DNA of 64,000 nt, taken from Brevundimonas sp. Lineage in GTDB: Bacteria > Pseudomonadota > Alphaproteobacteria > Caulobacterales > Caulobacteraceae. A model generated the notes under the pieces. It made no database searches. It saw nothing but the letters and a program-made list of their open reading frames with translations, and was not told the DNA's origin. The DNA is taken from contig NZ_JACESA010000012.1 of the NCBI RefSeq assembly GCF_013912065.1, forward strand, positions 1 to 64,000. Direction: 5' to 3'. Numbering within the stretch: the first letter of the stretch is position 1; each line of letters starts with the position of its first letter. Positions 18,733-29,559 of this stretch are shown piece after piece. Position numbers and translations under genes: made by a program.

Positions 18733-19233
18733 GTGCGCAAGGCGTGGGAGGATGGGGAGACGGCGCGGTCGGTGGCGCGGCGGTATGATGTGGGGGTGCA
18801 CGCCCTGTGGAAGCGGCGCGAGGCGGAGGGTTGGGCGCGGCCGGAGCCGAAGGCGGGGCCGGTGGAGCCGGCCGAGGGCTGGAGCGCCTATATGCAGGGG
18901 CGGCGCGACGCCTTCGAGGCGCGGTTGGAAGAGGCGCGGGCGCTGGCGGAGTGTCTGGTCGAGGCGATGAAGGACGAGCGGCTGACGCGGGCGCCGCACT
19001 GGCATATTCCGTGGCTGTATCGCTGGCGCGCCGACCATCTGGGGGCCGAGGCGACGGCGCGGGACCGGGAACGGGCGGTGGAGGCGGGGCATCCCTGGGC
19101 CGAGCGGTTCTGGGACGAGGACGGGGTGCTGAGGCCGCTGCGCCGGCTGGATGAAGAGATGGCGCGGCTGCACCCGCAGGACTGGCGCTGGGCGTTGGGG
19201 GCGCCGGAGGGGGTGGAGGTCGAGGGACCGTAG
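18733..19233 (+). CDS. HTH-containing hypothetical protein, possibly 5'-interrupted by an amber codon
   Basis: 166 residues if GTG 18733 is used. Residues ~5-35 (WEDGETARSVARRYDVGVHA, then LWKRREAEGW) look like a transposase/terminase-small-subunit style helix-turn-helix. The rest is charged and helical with several Trp (HWHIPWLYRWRADHLG, WAERFWDEDG). The same frame continues upstream through MSQGIHRKIRSDAV-TAG-AEV from a good ATG at 18682. This suggests the original start was 18682 and that a Trp or similar codon became TAG at 18724-18726. The family is not recognised. It lies between repeat elements in the accessory island. Confidence 0.6.
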   Translation: MRKAWEDGETARSVARRYDVGVHALWKRREAEGWARPEPKAGPVEPAEGWSAYMQGRRDAFEARLEEARALAECLVEAMKDERLTRAPHWHIPWLYRWRADHLGAEATARDRERAVEAGHPWAERFWDEDGVLRPLRRLDEEMARLHPQDWRWALGAPEGVEVEGP

Positions 19234-19237
19234 CTTT

Positions 19238-19258
19238 CCCTCCCCGTTCCGGGGAGGG
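19238..19258. terminator. Hairpin after the HTH gene, outer end of a third palindromic element
   Basis: CCCTCCCCG (19238-19246), loop TTC, CGGGGAGGG (19250-19258), five bases after the stop at 19233. No T-run follows. It pairs in style with the hairpin at 19449-19469. Confidence 0.55.
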
Positions 19259-19287
19259 GGGTCGAGCCGGAGGCGAGACCGGGTGGG

Positions 19288-19401
19288 AACGGCAGGGCGA
19301 CGCTTCACCGACCTGCCTAAATCACAACGGCGGGGCGACGTCCCACGGACCAGCCAAAATCACAACGGCAGGGCGACGCCCCACGGACCCGCCTAAATCA
19401 G
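19288..19401. repeat. Three tandem copies of a 38-bp repeat
   Basis: Units 19288-19325, 19326-19363 and 19364-19401 begin AACGGC(A/G)GGGCGACG and end (T/A)AAATCA(C/G). They are head to tail with no spacers and differ at a handful of positions. They lie inside an element bounded by CCCTCCCC-type hairpins (about 19235-19470). Confidence 0.85.
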
Positions 19402-19448
19402 AGCGGGGCGGCCTTGCCTGACCGCCCCCACCCCGTTGCTTCGCAACG

Positions 19449-19469
19449 CCCCTCCCCCGCAGGGGGAGG
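19449..19469. terminator. GC-rich hairpin downstream of lepA
   Basis: CCCTCCCCC / GGGGGAGGG with loop GCA, 21 bp beyond the lepA stop on the minus strand. It lacks a T-tract and resembles the repeat-element ends, so it may be both element end and terminator. Confidence 0.5.
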
Positions 19470-19490
19470 GAGAGGGCGGGGCGCTGGGGA

Positions 19491-21299
<1,809 letters not shown>

Positions 21300-21494
21300 C
21301 CGCGCGCCCCTATCACGCGTAGAGGTCCGGGGCCAGCGGGCGCGGCGATCCGCGCCCCTGACAGTGTCAGATTAAGGCTTTGCAACAATAGGTATCGGCG
21401 TTTGAGAGCGGCCCGCAGACGCGGTATGGAACACTCCCCCGAAACAGCCGGCTTCCGCCGGTGCGACGCTTCGCCTGCAACCGAGGAACTTCCC

Positions 21495-22643
21495 TTGTCC
21501 AAGACGACCCGATCCGTTTTCGGCCCCCGCGCCTTCGTCATGGGCGCCGTCGCCCTCTCGGCCCTGGTGCTGACGGCCTGCGGAGGTCACGGCGACGACA
21601 CCGAGGAGAAGGCCGCCGGCGGTTCGCGCCAGACCGTCACCGCCGCCACCGTGACCCAGACCAATCTGCGCCGCACCGTGACCGCCTCGGGCACCGTCTC
21701 GGCCTGGGAGGAAGTGCCGGTCGCGGCAGAGACCGGGGGTCTGACCGCCGTCGCTGTCTATGTCGATGAAGGCTCCTACGTCCGTCAGGGCCAGCCGCTG
21801 GTGCAGATGAACGACGTCCTGCTGCGCGCCCAGTTGCAGCAACAGCAGGCCCAGGTGCAGCTGGCCGAGGCCAATGTCGCGCGCGACGACGCCGCCCTGG
21901 ACCGCGCCCAGCAGCTGAAGGAGCGCGGCTTCCTCAGCCAGGCCTCGCTGGACACCGCCCTGGCCAACCAGCGCGCCTCGAACGCCAATCTGGCCGCCGC
22001 CCGCGCCACACTGGCCCAGACCCAGACCCAGCTGTCCCAGGCCACCGTCCGCGCCCCCGTCGCGGGCCTGATCATCAGCCGCAGCGTCACCAAGGGCCAG
22101 ATCATCGCCGCGGGGACTGAACTGTTCCGGATGGTCCGCGACGGCCGGCTGGAGCTGGACGCCCAGGTGCCCGAGACCGAACTGGGCCAGATCCGCGCCG
22201 GCCAGTCGGCGACCGTGACCTCCAGCGAGGCCGGTCAGACCTCGGGCACGGTGCGGATCGTCACGCCGGAGGTGAACCCCACCACCCGCCTGGGCCTGGC
22301 CCGCATCTCGCTGGGCTCCAACACCCAGCTGCGCCCGGGCATGTTCGCCCGCGCCGACATCGACGTCGGCGACCAGCCGGCGACGACCGTGCCGACCGGG
22401 GCGGTGCTGTATCGGAACAACAAGCCGGGCGTCTTCGTCCTGCAGCCCGCCGGGACGGTGCATTTCCAGCCCGTGACCGTGCAGTCGCGCACCGACGCCC
22501 GGACCTCGGTCGAGGGCGTCGCCGTGGGCGCCCAGGTCATCGTCGACGGCGCCGGCTTCCTGAACGAAGGCGACCGCGTCAGCGTCGCCCAGGCGCCCGG
22601 AGCCGCCGCGGCTCGACCCGCCGCCCAGCCCGCGACCAAATAG
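21495..22643 (+). CDS. RND efflux periplasmic adaptor lipoprotein
   Basis: 382 residues. TTG at 21495 is preferred because GAGGAA lies seven bases upstream and it yields a compact lipoprotein signal ending LVLTAC (lipobox, Cys about residue 26). The ATG at 21426 would add a long non-hydrophobic leader. Body: barrel-sandwich strand (VYVDEGSYVRQGQPLVQM), a coiled-coil hairpin rich in Gln/Ala at about 115-185, and a returning lipoyl strand (VRAPVAGLIISRSVTKGQII). Beta-barrel and membrane-proximal domains follow. It links the inner-membrane pump, eight bases downstream, to an outer-membrane channel. No TolC-like gene is adjacent, so the channel must come from elsewhere. Confidence 0.92.
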   Translation: MSKTTRSVFGPRAFVMGAVALSALVLTACGGHGDDTEEKAAGGSRQTVTAATVTQTNLRRTVTASGTVSAWEEVPVAAETGGLTAVAVYVDEGSYVRQGQPLVQMNDVLLRAQLQQQQAQVQLAEANVARDDAALDRAQQLKERGFLSQASLDTALANQRASNANLAAARATLAQTQTQLSQATVRAPVAGLIISRSVTKGQIIAAGTELFRMVRDGRLELDAQVPETELGQIRAGQSATVTSSEAGQTSGTVRIVTPEVNPTTRLGLARISLGSNTQLRPGMFARADIDVGDQPATTVPTGAVLYRNNKPGVFVLQPAGTVHFQPVTVQSRTDARTSVEGVAVGAQVIVDGAGFLNEGDRVSVAQAPGAAAARPAAQPATK

Positions 22644-22651
22644 GATCGACC

Positions 22652-25600
22652 ATGAACCAGATGTCGTCCTGGGCGATCAAGAATCCCATTCCGATCATCC
22701 TGCTGTTCCTGCTGCTGACGCTCGGCGGCGTGGTCGGCTTCATGGGGATGCGGATCAACTCCAACCCCGATATCGACTTTCCTCTGGTCGCCGTCACGGC
22801 CGCCCGCCCCGGCTCGGCCCCGGCGGAAATGGAAGTGCAGGTCACACGGCTGATCGAGGATTCCCTCGCCGGTCTATCCGGCGTGCGCCACATCAACTCC
22901 AACATCACCGACGGGGTGTCCTCGACCGTCATCGAGTTCGAACTGGGCACGGACACCGACCGGGCGACCAATGACGTCCGCAACGCCATGACCGGACTGC
23001 GCTCCAGCCTGCCCCAGGACATGCAGGAGCCGGCGGTCCAGCGTATCGACATCACCGGCGACGCCCTGATCACCTATGTGGTCCGGTCGCCGACGATGAC
23101 GCCGGAGCAGATCAGCTGGTTCATCGACAATGAGATGAGCCGCGCCCTGCTTGCCCTGGGCGGGGTCGGCGAGGTCAACCGCTCCGGCGGGGTCGATCGC
23201 GAGATGCGGGTTGAGCTGGATCCCCAGCGTCTGGCCGCATACGGCGTCACGGCGGCCGAGGTCAGCCAGGCCCTGAACAACGTCAACAACAACCTGCCCG
23301 GCGGTCGCGTCACCGTGGCCGGATCGGAACGCGCCGTCCGCACCCTGGGCGCCGCCACCTCGGTCGAGCAACTGCGCGAGACCCTGGTGCCGCTGGGCGA
23401 CGGCAAGACCGTGCGCCTCGACAATCTGGGAACCGTCGAGGACAAGTGGAGCGAACCGCGCCGCCTGGCCCGATACAACGGTCAGGAGGCCGTGACCTTC
23501 AACTTCCTACGCTCGCGCACGGCGTCCGAGGTCAAGGTCGCCGAACGGGTCCGCGAAGAGGTCAGGAAGATCGACGAGGCCCATCCCGAGCTGACCATCC
23601 AACAGGTCACCGCCAGCGTCGAGGAGATCGAGGAATCCTATCTGGCCTCGCTGGAGGCCCTGGCCACCGGCGCCATACTGGCGGTCATCGTGGTCTTCAT
23701 CTTCCTGCGCGACTGGCGCGCCACCCTGATCGCGGCGACGGCCATGCCGATGTCGCTGATCCCGACCTTCGCCATCCTGGGTCCGCTGGACCAGTCGCTG
23801 AACGTCGTGACCCTGCTGGCCCTGTCGCTGACCATCGGCATCCTGGTCGACGACGCCATCGTCGAGATCGAGAACATCGTCCGGCACATGCGGGACGGAA
23901 AGCCGCCCTATGACGCCTCGCTGGAGGCGGCCGACGAGATCGGTCTGGCGGTCGTGGCCACCACCGCCACCATCATCGCCGTCTTCGCCCCCGTGGGCTT
24001 CATGCCCGGCATCATCGGCCAGTTCTTCAAGGCCTTCGCCCTGGCCGCCTGTATTTCCGTGGCCTTCTCGCTGCTTGTGGCCCGCACCCTGACGCCGCTG
24101 ATGGCGGCCTATGTGCTGAAACACACCCATCACGAGGACCGGGATCCATTCTGGATGAACGGTTATCTGCGGGCTCTGCGCTGGTCGCTGGGCAACCGCT
24201 GGAAAGTCTTCATCATCGGCGGCCTGTTCCTGGTCGGTTCGATCGCCACCTCGGTCGTCGCCAAGATGTCGTTCGAGTTCATGTCGCCAGGCGATACGGC
24301 GCGCGCGGCCTTCCAGGTCGAACTGCCGCCGGGCTCCACCCTGCGCCAGACCGACGCCGTGGTGCAGCAGGTCACCCGCAGGCTGGAGGCGCGGCCGGAG
24401 GTCACCTCGGTGTATGCCGCCATCGGCGGGCAGGACGTGACCCAGGCCAACATCTATGCCGACATGACGCCCAAGGGCGACCGTGAGCTGAGTCAGCAGG
24501 CCTTCTCCCGGGTCATGGTCGATGAACTGAAACAGATTCCCGGCGCCCGGATCCGCGCCGGCATCGCGCAGGAGGGCGGCGGTCCCGGCGACGGAACCAC
24601 CTATACCTTCTCGATCCTGAGCGACGATCCCGCCGCCCTGAACGCCGCCGCGCGCCAGGTCGAGGACGAGATGCGCGGGGTTCCGGGCCTGGCCAATGTG
24701 GTCAACTCGGCCGCGATCGCGCGGCCGGAAATCCTGGTCACGCCGCGTCCGGACGAGGCGGCCCTGGCCGGGGTGTCGGCCGGCGCCATATCCCAGGCGG
24801 TGCGGGTCGCCACAATCGGCGACATCGACCAGAACCTGCCCAAATATAACCTGGGCGACCGCCAGATCCCGATCCGACTGCAGTTGACGGAAGAGGCGCG
24901 CGAGGATCTGACCGTACTGGAGAACCTGCGGGTGCCCGCCACCGGCGGCGTCTCCGTGCCGCTCAGCGCCGTCGCCGACATCGAATTCGGCGCCGGCCCG
25001 GCCACTGTCACACGTCAGGATCGGTCGCGGATCGCTTCGATCAGCGCCGAACTGGACGGGATCACCACCGGGGCGGCGGGCACGGCGGTCAATCGTCTGC
25101 CGTCGGTACAGAACCTGCCGGCGGGCGTCCGTCAGGTGCCGGCCGGCGACACGGAGTTCATCCAGGAGATGCTGACCGGCTTCGCCATCGCCTTCGCCTC
25201 GGGCATACTGCTGATGTATGCGGTGCTGACCCTGCTGTTCAAAAGCTTCGCCTATCCGATCACCATCATGGCGGCGCTTCCACTGGCCATCGGGGGGGCC
25301 TTCATCGCCCTGGCCATCGGCGGCGCCAACTTCTCCATGTCGGCCCTGATCGGGGTGCTGATGCTGATGGGGATCGCGGCCAAGAACTCCATCCTGCTGG
25401 TCGACTATGTCATCATGGCCGAGAAGGATGGAATGCCGCGTCGCGAAGCGATCCTGGACGCCGCGCACAAGCGCGCCCGCCCGATCCTTATGACTACCTT
25501 CGCCATGGGGGCCGGCATGGTGCCGATCGCCCTGGGGGTCGGAGCCGACGTCCAGTTCCGCTCGCCCATGGCCATCGCGGTGCTGGGCGGGCTGATTTCC

Positions 25601-25744
25601 TCGACCTTCCTGTCCCTGCTCTACATCCCGGCCATCTTCACCATCGTCGACGACTTCGCCGGCTGGGCGCGACGCATCCTGCATCGCTCCACCGCCGGTC
25701 AGCGGGAACTGGCCAAGCCGAAGCAGGGCCCGTTGGTGGAGTGA
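22652..25744 (+). CDS. RND family efflux transporter, inner-membrane permease
   Basis: 1030 residues, typical of HAE-type drug/proton antiporters. Twelve-helix architecture: TM1 at 10-30 (IPIILLFLLLTLGGVVGFM), porter domain to ~325, then helices with GILVDDAIVEIENIVRHMRD carrying the paired acidic residues needed for proton coupling. A second porter domain and C-terminal helices follow (MGIAAKNSILLVDYVIMAEK; ARPILMTTFAMGAGMVPIAL). It is translationally close to the adaptor gene. The substrate range is unpredictable. Confidence 0.95.
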   Translation: MNQMSSWAIKNPIPIILLFLLLTLGGVVGFMGMRINSNPDIDFPLVAVTAARPGSAPAEMEVQVTRLIEDSLAGLSGVRHINSNITDGVSSTVIEFELGTDTDRATNDVRNAMTGLRSSLPQDMQEPAVQRIDITGDALITYVVRSPTMTPEQISWFIDNEMSRALLALGGVGEVNRSGGVDREMRVELDPQRLAAYGVTAAEVSQALNNVNNNLPGGRVTVAGSERAVRTLGAATSVEQLRETLVPLGDGKTVRLDNLGTVEDKWSEPRRLARYNGQEAVTFNFLRSRTASEVKVAERVREEVRKIDEAHPELTIQQVTASVEEIEESYLASLEALATGAILAVIVVFIFLRDWRATLIAATAMPMSLIPTFAILGPLDQSLNVVTLLALSLTIGILVDDAIVEIENIVRHMRDGKPPYDASLEAADEIGLAVVATTATIIAVFAPVGFMPGIIGQFFKAFALAACISVAFSLLVARTLTPLMAAYVLKHTHHEDRDPFWMNGYLRALRWSLGNRWKVFIIGGLFLVGSIATSVVAKMSFEFMSPGDTARAAFQVELPPGSTLRQTDAVVQQVTRRLEARPEVTSVYAAIGGQDVTQANIYADMTPKGDRELSQQAFSRVMVDELKQIPGARIRAGIAQEGGGPGDGTTYTFSILSDDPAALNAAARQVEDEMRGVPGLANVVNSAAIARPEILVTPRPDEAALAGVSAGAISQAVRVATIGDIDQNLPKYNLGDRQIPIRLQLTEEAREDLTVLENLRVPATGGVSVPLSAVADIEFGAGPATVTRQDRSRIASISAELDGITTGAAGTAVNRLPSVQNLPAGVRQVPAGDTEFIQEMLTGFAIAFASGILLMYAVLTLLFKSFAYPITIMAALPLAIGGAFIALAIGGANFSMSALIGVLMLMGIAAKNSILLVDYVIMAEKDGMPRREAILDAAHKRARPILMTTFAMGAGMVPIALGVGADVQFRSPMAIAVLGGLISSTFLSLLYIPAIFTIVDDFAGWARRILHRSTAGQRELAKPKQGPLVE

Positions 25745-25752
25745 GCCCGCTC

Positions 25753-25908
25753 GTCTCCTCCCCGTTCGCCGTTTGGCGAATGGGGAGGGGGACCCCGAAG
25801 GGGTGGAGGGCTCTTGAAGCGGGCGCCGCGTCCGGAGTGAAGAACCCCTCCGTCTCCTCGCGAAGAGCTCGGATCCACCTCCCCATCGCTCTGCGACGGG
25901 GAGGAGAC
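25753..25908. repeat. 156-bp intergenic element with 11-bp terminal inverted repeats
   Basis: Ends are GTCTCCTCCCC (25753-25763) and GGGGAGGAGAC (25898-25908). Internal hairpins include CCCGTTCGCC-GTTT-GGCGAATGGG and CCCATCGC-TCT-GCGACGGG. It begins nine bases after the RND permease stop. Confidence 0.8.
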
Positions 25909-26060
25909 GTTCACGAGTTCGGCTTGGGGTGGTTAGCGAGCATCGCATGCCGCCCGGCAGCATCTCAAGCCCCCCAAGAACTAAGAATACCCGGCAGCAG
26001 CCCGAACTATTTTCTAATCCTTGAAACCGTTATGAAGCCCAAAGAACGTTAGGGCCCTAG
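25909..26060. other. Gene-free AT-richer stretch
   Basis: Between the palindromic element and the small secreted gene. With the element it makes a 316-bp gene-free interval. No ORF with a ribosome site, hairpin terminator or RNA gene is evident. Composition resembles the neighbouring low-GC small gene. Confidence 0.4.
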
Positions 26061-26447
26061 CTATTCACGCGAGGAATCAAGCCTAAACATTGTGTCCGGC
26101 TCTGCCGCTCGAAGAGGAAGAAATAGGTATGCATAGGCAGACTCTACGCGTCCAGAACATTGGTTTTCATCAAGGGCTGATGTTAATCGATCCAGCTTTC
26201 CCTGTTGTGATGCTGAAATAGAGGCCAGCAACATAGTTTTTGATCGCTCGTCTGTCTCAGCATCAAAATCACTACGCAAAGATTCTTCGACATCCTCCGC
26301 GCCGAGCCATTCATTGAGGTACGGCTGACAGAGAGCCGTTTGATAGGCTACATTCACCATGGCTGCCTCAAGCCACTCATCTGTGAATGGGCCCTGAGCA
26401 GACGCGACCTGAATATTAACGGCCGCAACGATCAATCCTACTAACAT
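26061..26447 (-). CDS. Small secreted hypothetical protein
   Basis: 128 residues. ATG 26445-26447 has GGAG five bases upstream. Residues 1-18 (MLVGLIVAAVNIQVASAQ) form a short signal peptide. The mature part has two cysteines (ALCQPYLNEW and ENQCSGRVE) and is acidic. Codon choice includes many A/T-ending codons unlike the flanking genes, which points to recent acquisition. The family is not recognised. Confidence 0.6.
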   Translation of the reverse strand: MLVGLIVAAVNIQVASAQGPFTDEWLEAAMVNVAYQTALCQPYLNEWLGAEDVEESLRSDFDAETDERSKTMLLASISASQQGKLDRLTSALDENQCSGRVESAYAYLFLPLRAAEPDTMFRLDSSRE

Positions 26448-26635
26448 TTCGGCTCCGCTGGGTGATCGGGGCTTGTCTCGTTGCTAAAAAAGGCATCGAC
26501 GATGAGCGCTTTGTTTCGAGGCAGGTAGCCTAGCATGCGACCGTAAGCGGTCCTTGCCGAGGTCCGCAATGGGTCGCAACAGGAACTACGCGAACGGCCT
26601 ACAATCACACGCTCCCTTCCCCTCCCGATCTCACG

Positions 26636-26666
26636 AAAAAGGGCCGACCGGTTTCCCGGTCGGCCC
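26636..26666 (-). terminator. Terminator of TonB-dependent receptor 3
   Basis: GGGCCGACCGG (26641-26651), loop TTTC, CCGGTCGGCCC (26656-26666). On the minus strand it is followed by TTTTT. Confidence 0.88.
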
Positions 26667-26712
26667 TTCGTCGTTCCACCCTTTGAGCCTCACGGCCCGG
26701 GCGGCTGGACGA

Positions 26713-29349
26713 TCAGTATTTGACCTTCAGCGTGACGCCCCAGGTGCGCGGCGCACCGAGGAAGGCGTTGTAGGTCGCCGTGTCGGTGGCGATATTATAA
26801 TAGGTGCCGTCGGCCTGGGGCGTGGTCGTATTGGTGAAGGCCGTGCCCTGCAGCGGCGCGGCGAAGCCGACCTGGGTGTACTCCTCCTCCAGCAGGTTCT
26901 GGGCCCAGACGTCCACGGTCCAGCGCTCGTCTTCCGCACCGATGGTGATGCGGCCGTTGACGACGGTGAAGGCTTCCTGGTTCTTGTACGGCAACAGGTC
27001 CGAGCCGGTATTGTATTCGGTCGAATATTTGGCCGACAGGTTGAAGCCGCCACGCAGGCCGCCGCCCAGCGATCGGTCGAAGGCGAGGGCGCCGGTCAGC
27101 GACCATTCCGGGGCGAACGAGGCACGGGCGCCCGGCAGCAGGGACAGTTGCGGGAAGCGCGCCGGGTTCGACAGGTCATTGGCCGTGAAGTCCCCGTATT
27201 TGGCGTCGGTATAGGTCACCCCGCCCTGGAACATCAGGCCTTCCAGCGGCGTGAACCAGACCATGTCGGCGTCGACGCCTCGCGACGTCAGCTCCGGGAT
27301 GGATTCCACGACGAAGGCGGTGCCGAGGAAGGTGTTGAGCTGGAAGTTCTCGAACTTCTGGTCGAAGTAGGTGATGTTCAGCAGCATGGAGCGGTCGAAC
27401 AGCGTCGTCTTCACGCCGACCTCGTAGCTGTCCACCGTCTCTGCTTCGAAGAACAGCGAGGCGTCCGGGGTCACACCCGTCTGCACCCGGTCCATGTTGT
27501 AGCCCGCGCCCTTATAACCCCGCGCATAGGAGGCGTAGGCCATGATGGCCTCGTTGAACCGGTACGAGCCCTTGAAGGTGCCGCTGATGTCGGTGTCGTC
27601 GAAGTCTTCCTGAATCCGCCGATTGTCATAGAGCGGGTTCGACCAGGGCAGACACAGAAGTCCCAGGGCCGCCGCAGGGGTCGCCACGGTGCCCGGCAGG
27701 CGGTTGGCCGGATTCTGGTTGGCCAGGGCGCCGCCGCAGGCCGCGCCATTGGTGCCCAGATTGTCCTGCAGGCCCAGCAGCCGTTTGCTGTCATAGGTGT
27801 AGCGCAGGCCCAGGTTCAGGTCGAAGGCCTCGGTCACGCGCCAGGTGTTGTTGGTGAACAGGGCCACCGACTCCGAACGTTGGCTGTAGTGATCCTCATA
27901 CGCCTTGCCGGGGGTGAACAGCGGCGCCGAGGCGCTGGGCGGGGTCAGACCGAGGACGCAGAGCGGCTGGCCCAGCAGCGGGCCGCTGGTTCCGACCGCG
28001 AAGCCCTGGGGATTGGTGAAACAGCCGGTGCGCGACGGGCTGGGTCCGCCGAAGGCCGCGGGCACGGTCGCCGTCAGCAGGAAGGAGACGAAGCCGTTGT
28101 AGTCGGAGCCATAGACGTAGCTGTCGTCGCGATAGACGCCCTCCTTGGTCGCGAACAGGCCGACCAGCCAGTCGAACTTGTCCGTCGAGCCCGCCAGGCG
28201 GAATTCCTGGGTCAGGTTGTCGACGCCATAGCCGTTCGAGCCGTCGTTCTCGCGATAGAGGATGTCGGCGCCGGTATAGTCCAGGTCCATGCCCTGCTGG
28301 AACGACCAGTCGCGCCACGAGGTCTGCGAGGTCAGGGTGGCGTTCAGGCTGGGCAGATCGATGGTCGCCTCGGCCGACAGCCCCATGTCCTCGATCTCTT
28401 GAGGGGTCTCGCGGTTCGAATAGGCGGTGCGGCTGTAGGGCACCGTGCCGAAGCCGGCGACCGGCGCGGCCTGGCCGGAGCCGTTGGGCGCGGTCAGGGC
28501 GGCGATGAAGGCCTGGGTCGGGCCGACGCGGGTCTGGACCGCGGCGCAGCAGTATTCGTCGCGCTTGGTGTAGTCGGCGATCAGCCGGATCGAGACCTCG
28601 TCGCTGGGCAGGATCAGCAGCTGGCCGCGCGCGGTCCAGTAGTCCTGGGTGTTGTCCTCGGTCAGGGTGCGCGGTCCATCGCCGACCTCGACGTCGTAGA
28701 AGCCGTCGCGTTCACGATGGGCCACGAACAGGCGGCCGGCGATCTGGTCGCTGAGCGGTCCCGTCGCCGAGATCGAGCCGCCGACGGCGCCGTAGTTGCC
28801 GCCGGTCAGTTCCGCCGAGACCGACGGATCGAACGAGGGCCGTTCGGTGATGATGTTGATGACGCCGGCCGAGGTGTTCTTGCCGAACAGGGTGCCCTGC
28901 GGCCCCTTCAGCACCTCGATGCGGCTCAGTTCGCCCAGGTCGCCGAAGCCGACCGAGTTGCGCGAACGATAGACGCCGTCGATGACGACGCCGACCGAGG
29001 ACTCCAGGCCCGGGTTGTCACCGACGGTGCCGGCGCCGCGGATGCGGACCGTGGTCGAGGCTTCGGACTGGGTCGAGGTGACGGTCATGCCGGGCGTCAG
29101 GATCTGCAGATCCTTGATGTCCTGCACCCCGGCGCCGTCGAGGATTTCCTGCGACAGGGTCGTGACCACGATCGGCACGTCCTGCAGACTCTGTTCGCGT
29201 TTCTGCGCGGTAACGATGATGTCGTCGATGGTGGCCGGCCCCGTCTGGGCGGCGGCCGTTCCGGCGAAGGCCCCGACGAGGCCAAAGGCGGCTGCACCAA
29301 CCACGGCGGCGGATGCGGTTGTCCTGAGATAGCGGATCGTATGGCGCAT
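26713..29349 (-). CDS. TonB-dependent outer-membrane receptor 3
   Basis: 878 residues. Signal peptide 1-34 (FAGTAAAQ), then TonB-box-like TIDDIIVTAQKREQ. The plug contains LSRIEVLKGPQGTLFGKNTS and GVINIITERPSF. The barrel ends in VTLKVKY with a terminal aromatic residue. This VTAQKR...QDVP...LFGKNTSAGVIN type is the Sphingomonad/Caulobacter receptor class, distinct from receptors 1 and 2. Ligand unknown. It has its own terminator and lies downstream of nhaA on the same strand with a 210-bp gap. Confidence 0.92.
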   Translation of the reverse strand: MRHTIRYLRTTASAAVVGAAAFGLVGAFAGTAAAQTGPATIDDIIVTAQKREQSLQDVPIVVTTLSQEILDGAGVQDIKDLQILTPGMTVTSTQSEASTTVRIRGAGTVGDNPGLESSVGVVIDGVYRSRNSVGFGDLGELSRIEVLKGPQGTLFGKNTSAGVINIITERPSFDPSVSAELTGGNYGAVGGSISATGPLSDQIAGRLFVAHRERDGFYDVEVGDGPRTLTEDNTQDYWTARGQLLILPSDEVSIRLIADYTKRDEYCCAAVQTRVGPTQAFIAALTAPNGSGQAAPVAGFGTVPYSRTAYSNRETPQEIEDMGLSAEATIDLPSLNATLTSQTSWRDWSFQQGMDLDYTGADILYRENDGSNGYGVDNLTQEFRLAGSTDKFDWLVGLFATKEGVYRDDSYVYGSDYNGFVSFLLTATVPAAFGGPSPSRTGCFTNPQGFAVGTSGPLLGQPLCVLGLTPPSASAPLFTPGKAYEDHYSQRSESVALFTNNTWRVTEAFDLNLGLRYTYDSKRLLGLQDNLGTNGAACGGALANQNPANRLPGTVATPAAALGLLCLPWSNPLYDNRRIQEDFDDTDISGTFKGSYRFNEAIMAYASYARGYKGAGYNMDRVQTGVTPDASLFFEAETVDSYEVGVKTTLFDRSMLLNITYFDQKFENFQLNTFLGTAFVVESIPELTSRGVDADMVWFTPLEGLMFQGGVTYTDAKYGDFTANDLSNPARFPQLSLLPGARASFAPEWSLTGALAFDRSLGGGLRGGFNLSAKYSTEYNTGSDLLPYKNQEAFTVVNGRITIGAEDERWTVDVWAQNLLEEEYTQVGFAAPLQGTAFTNTTTPQADGTYYNIATDTATYNAFLGAPRTWGVTLKVKY

Positions 29350-29455
29350 GAAAGCGTCCTCCCGGCTCTGAAGCCCGGTCGCGCGGAGCGACCGCAGCGT
29401 TTCCTAGTTCCCAACGACGCGCCTCTACGTGGAGACGCGTTCAGTACCGCAGAGG

Positions 29456-29478
29456 CTAAGCCCGCTTCGGGCTTAGCT
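29456..29478 (-). terminator. Hairpin between nhaA and TonB receptor 3
   Basis: Perfect 10-bp arms GCTAAGCCCG / CGGGCTTAGC with loop CTT, about 80 bp beyond the nhaA stop and 107 bp before the receptor start. No T-tract follows. It could be a weak terminator or a leader structure. Confidence 0.45.
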
Positions 29479-29559
29479 ACAAGCGAGCGTTGTTAGCCGC
29501 GACGATTTTTCGCCGCAGTTCACCGTTGTGTGACACGGAAGAGACAGAAAACGCTGACG

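Noticed and set aside
19288-19401. CRISPR array suggested by the repeated 38-mers
   Set aside because: The units are contiguous, with no spacers, and no cas genes are present.
23507-25963. 818-codon minus-strand frame opposite the RND permease
   Set aside because: No recognisable domain, His/Gln/Gly-rich; the plus strand is an unambiguous RND protein.
26554-29496. 980-codon plus-strand frame opposite TonB receptor 3
   Set aside because: Same antisense artefact of biased third positions.
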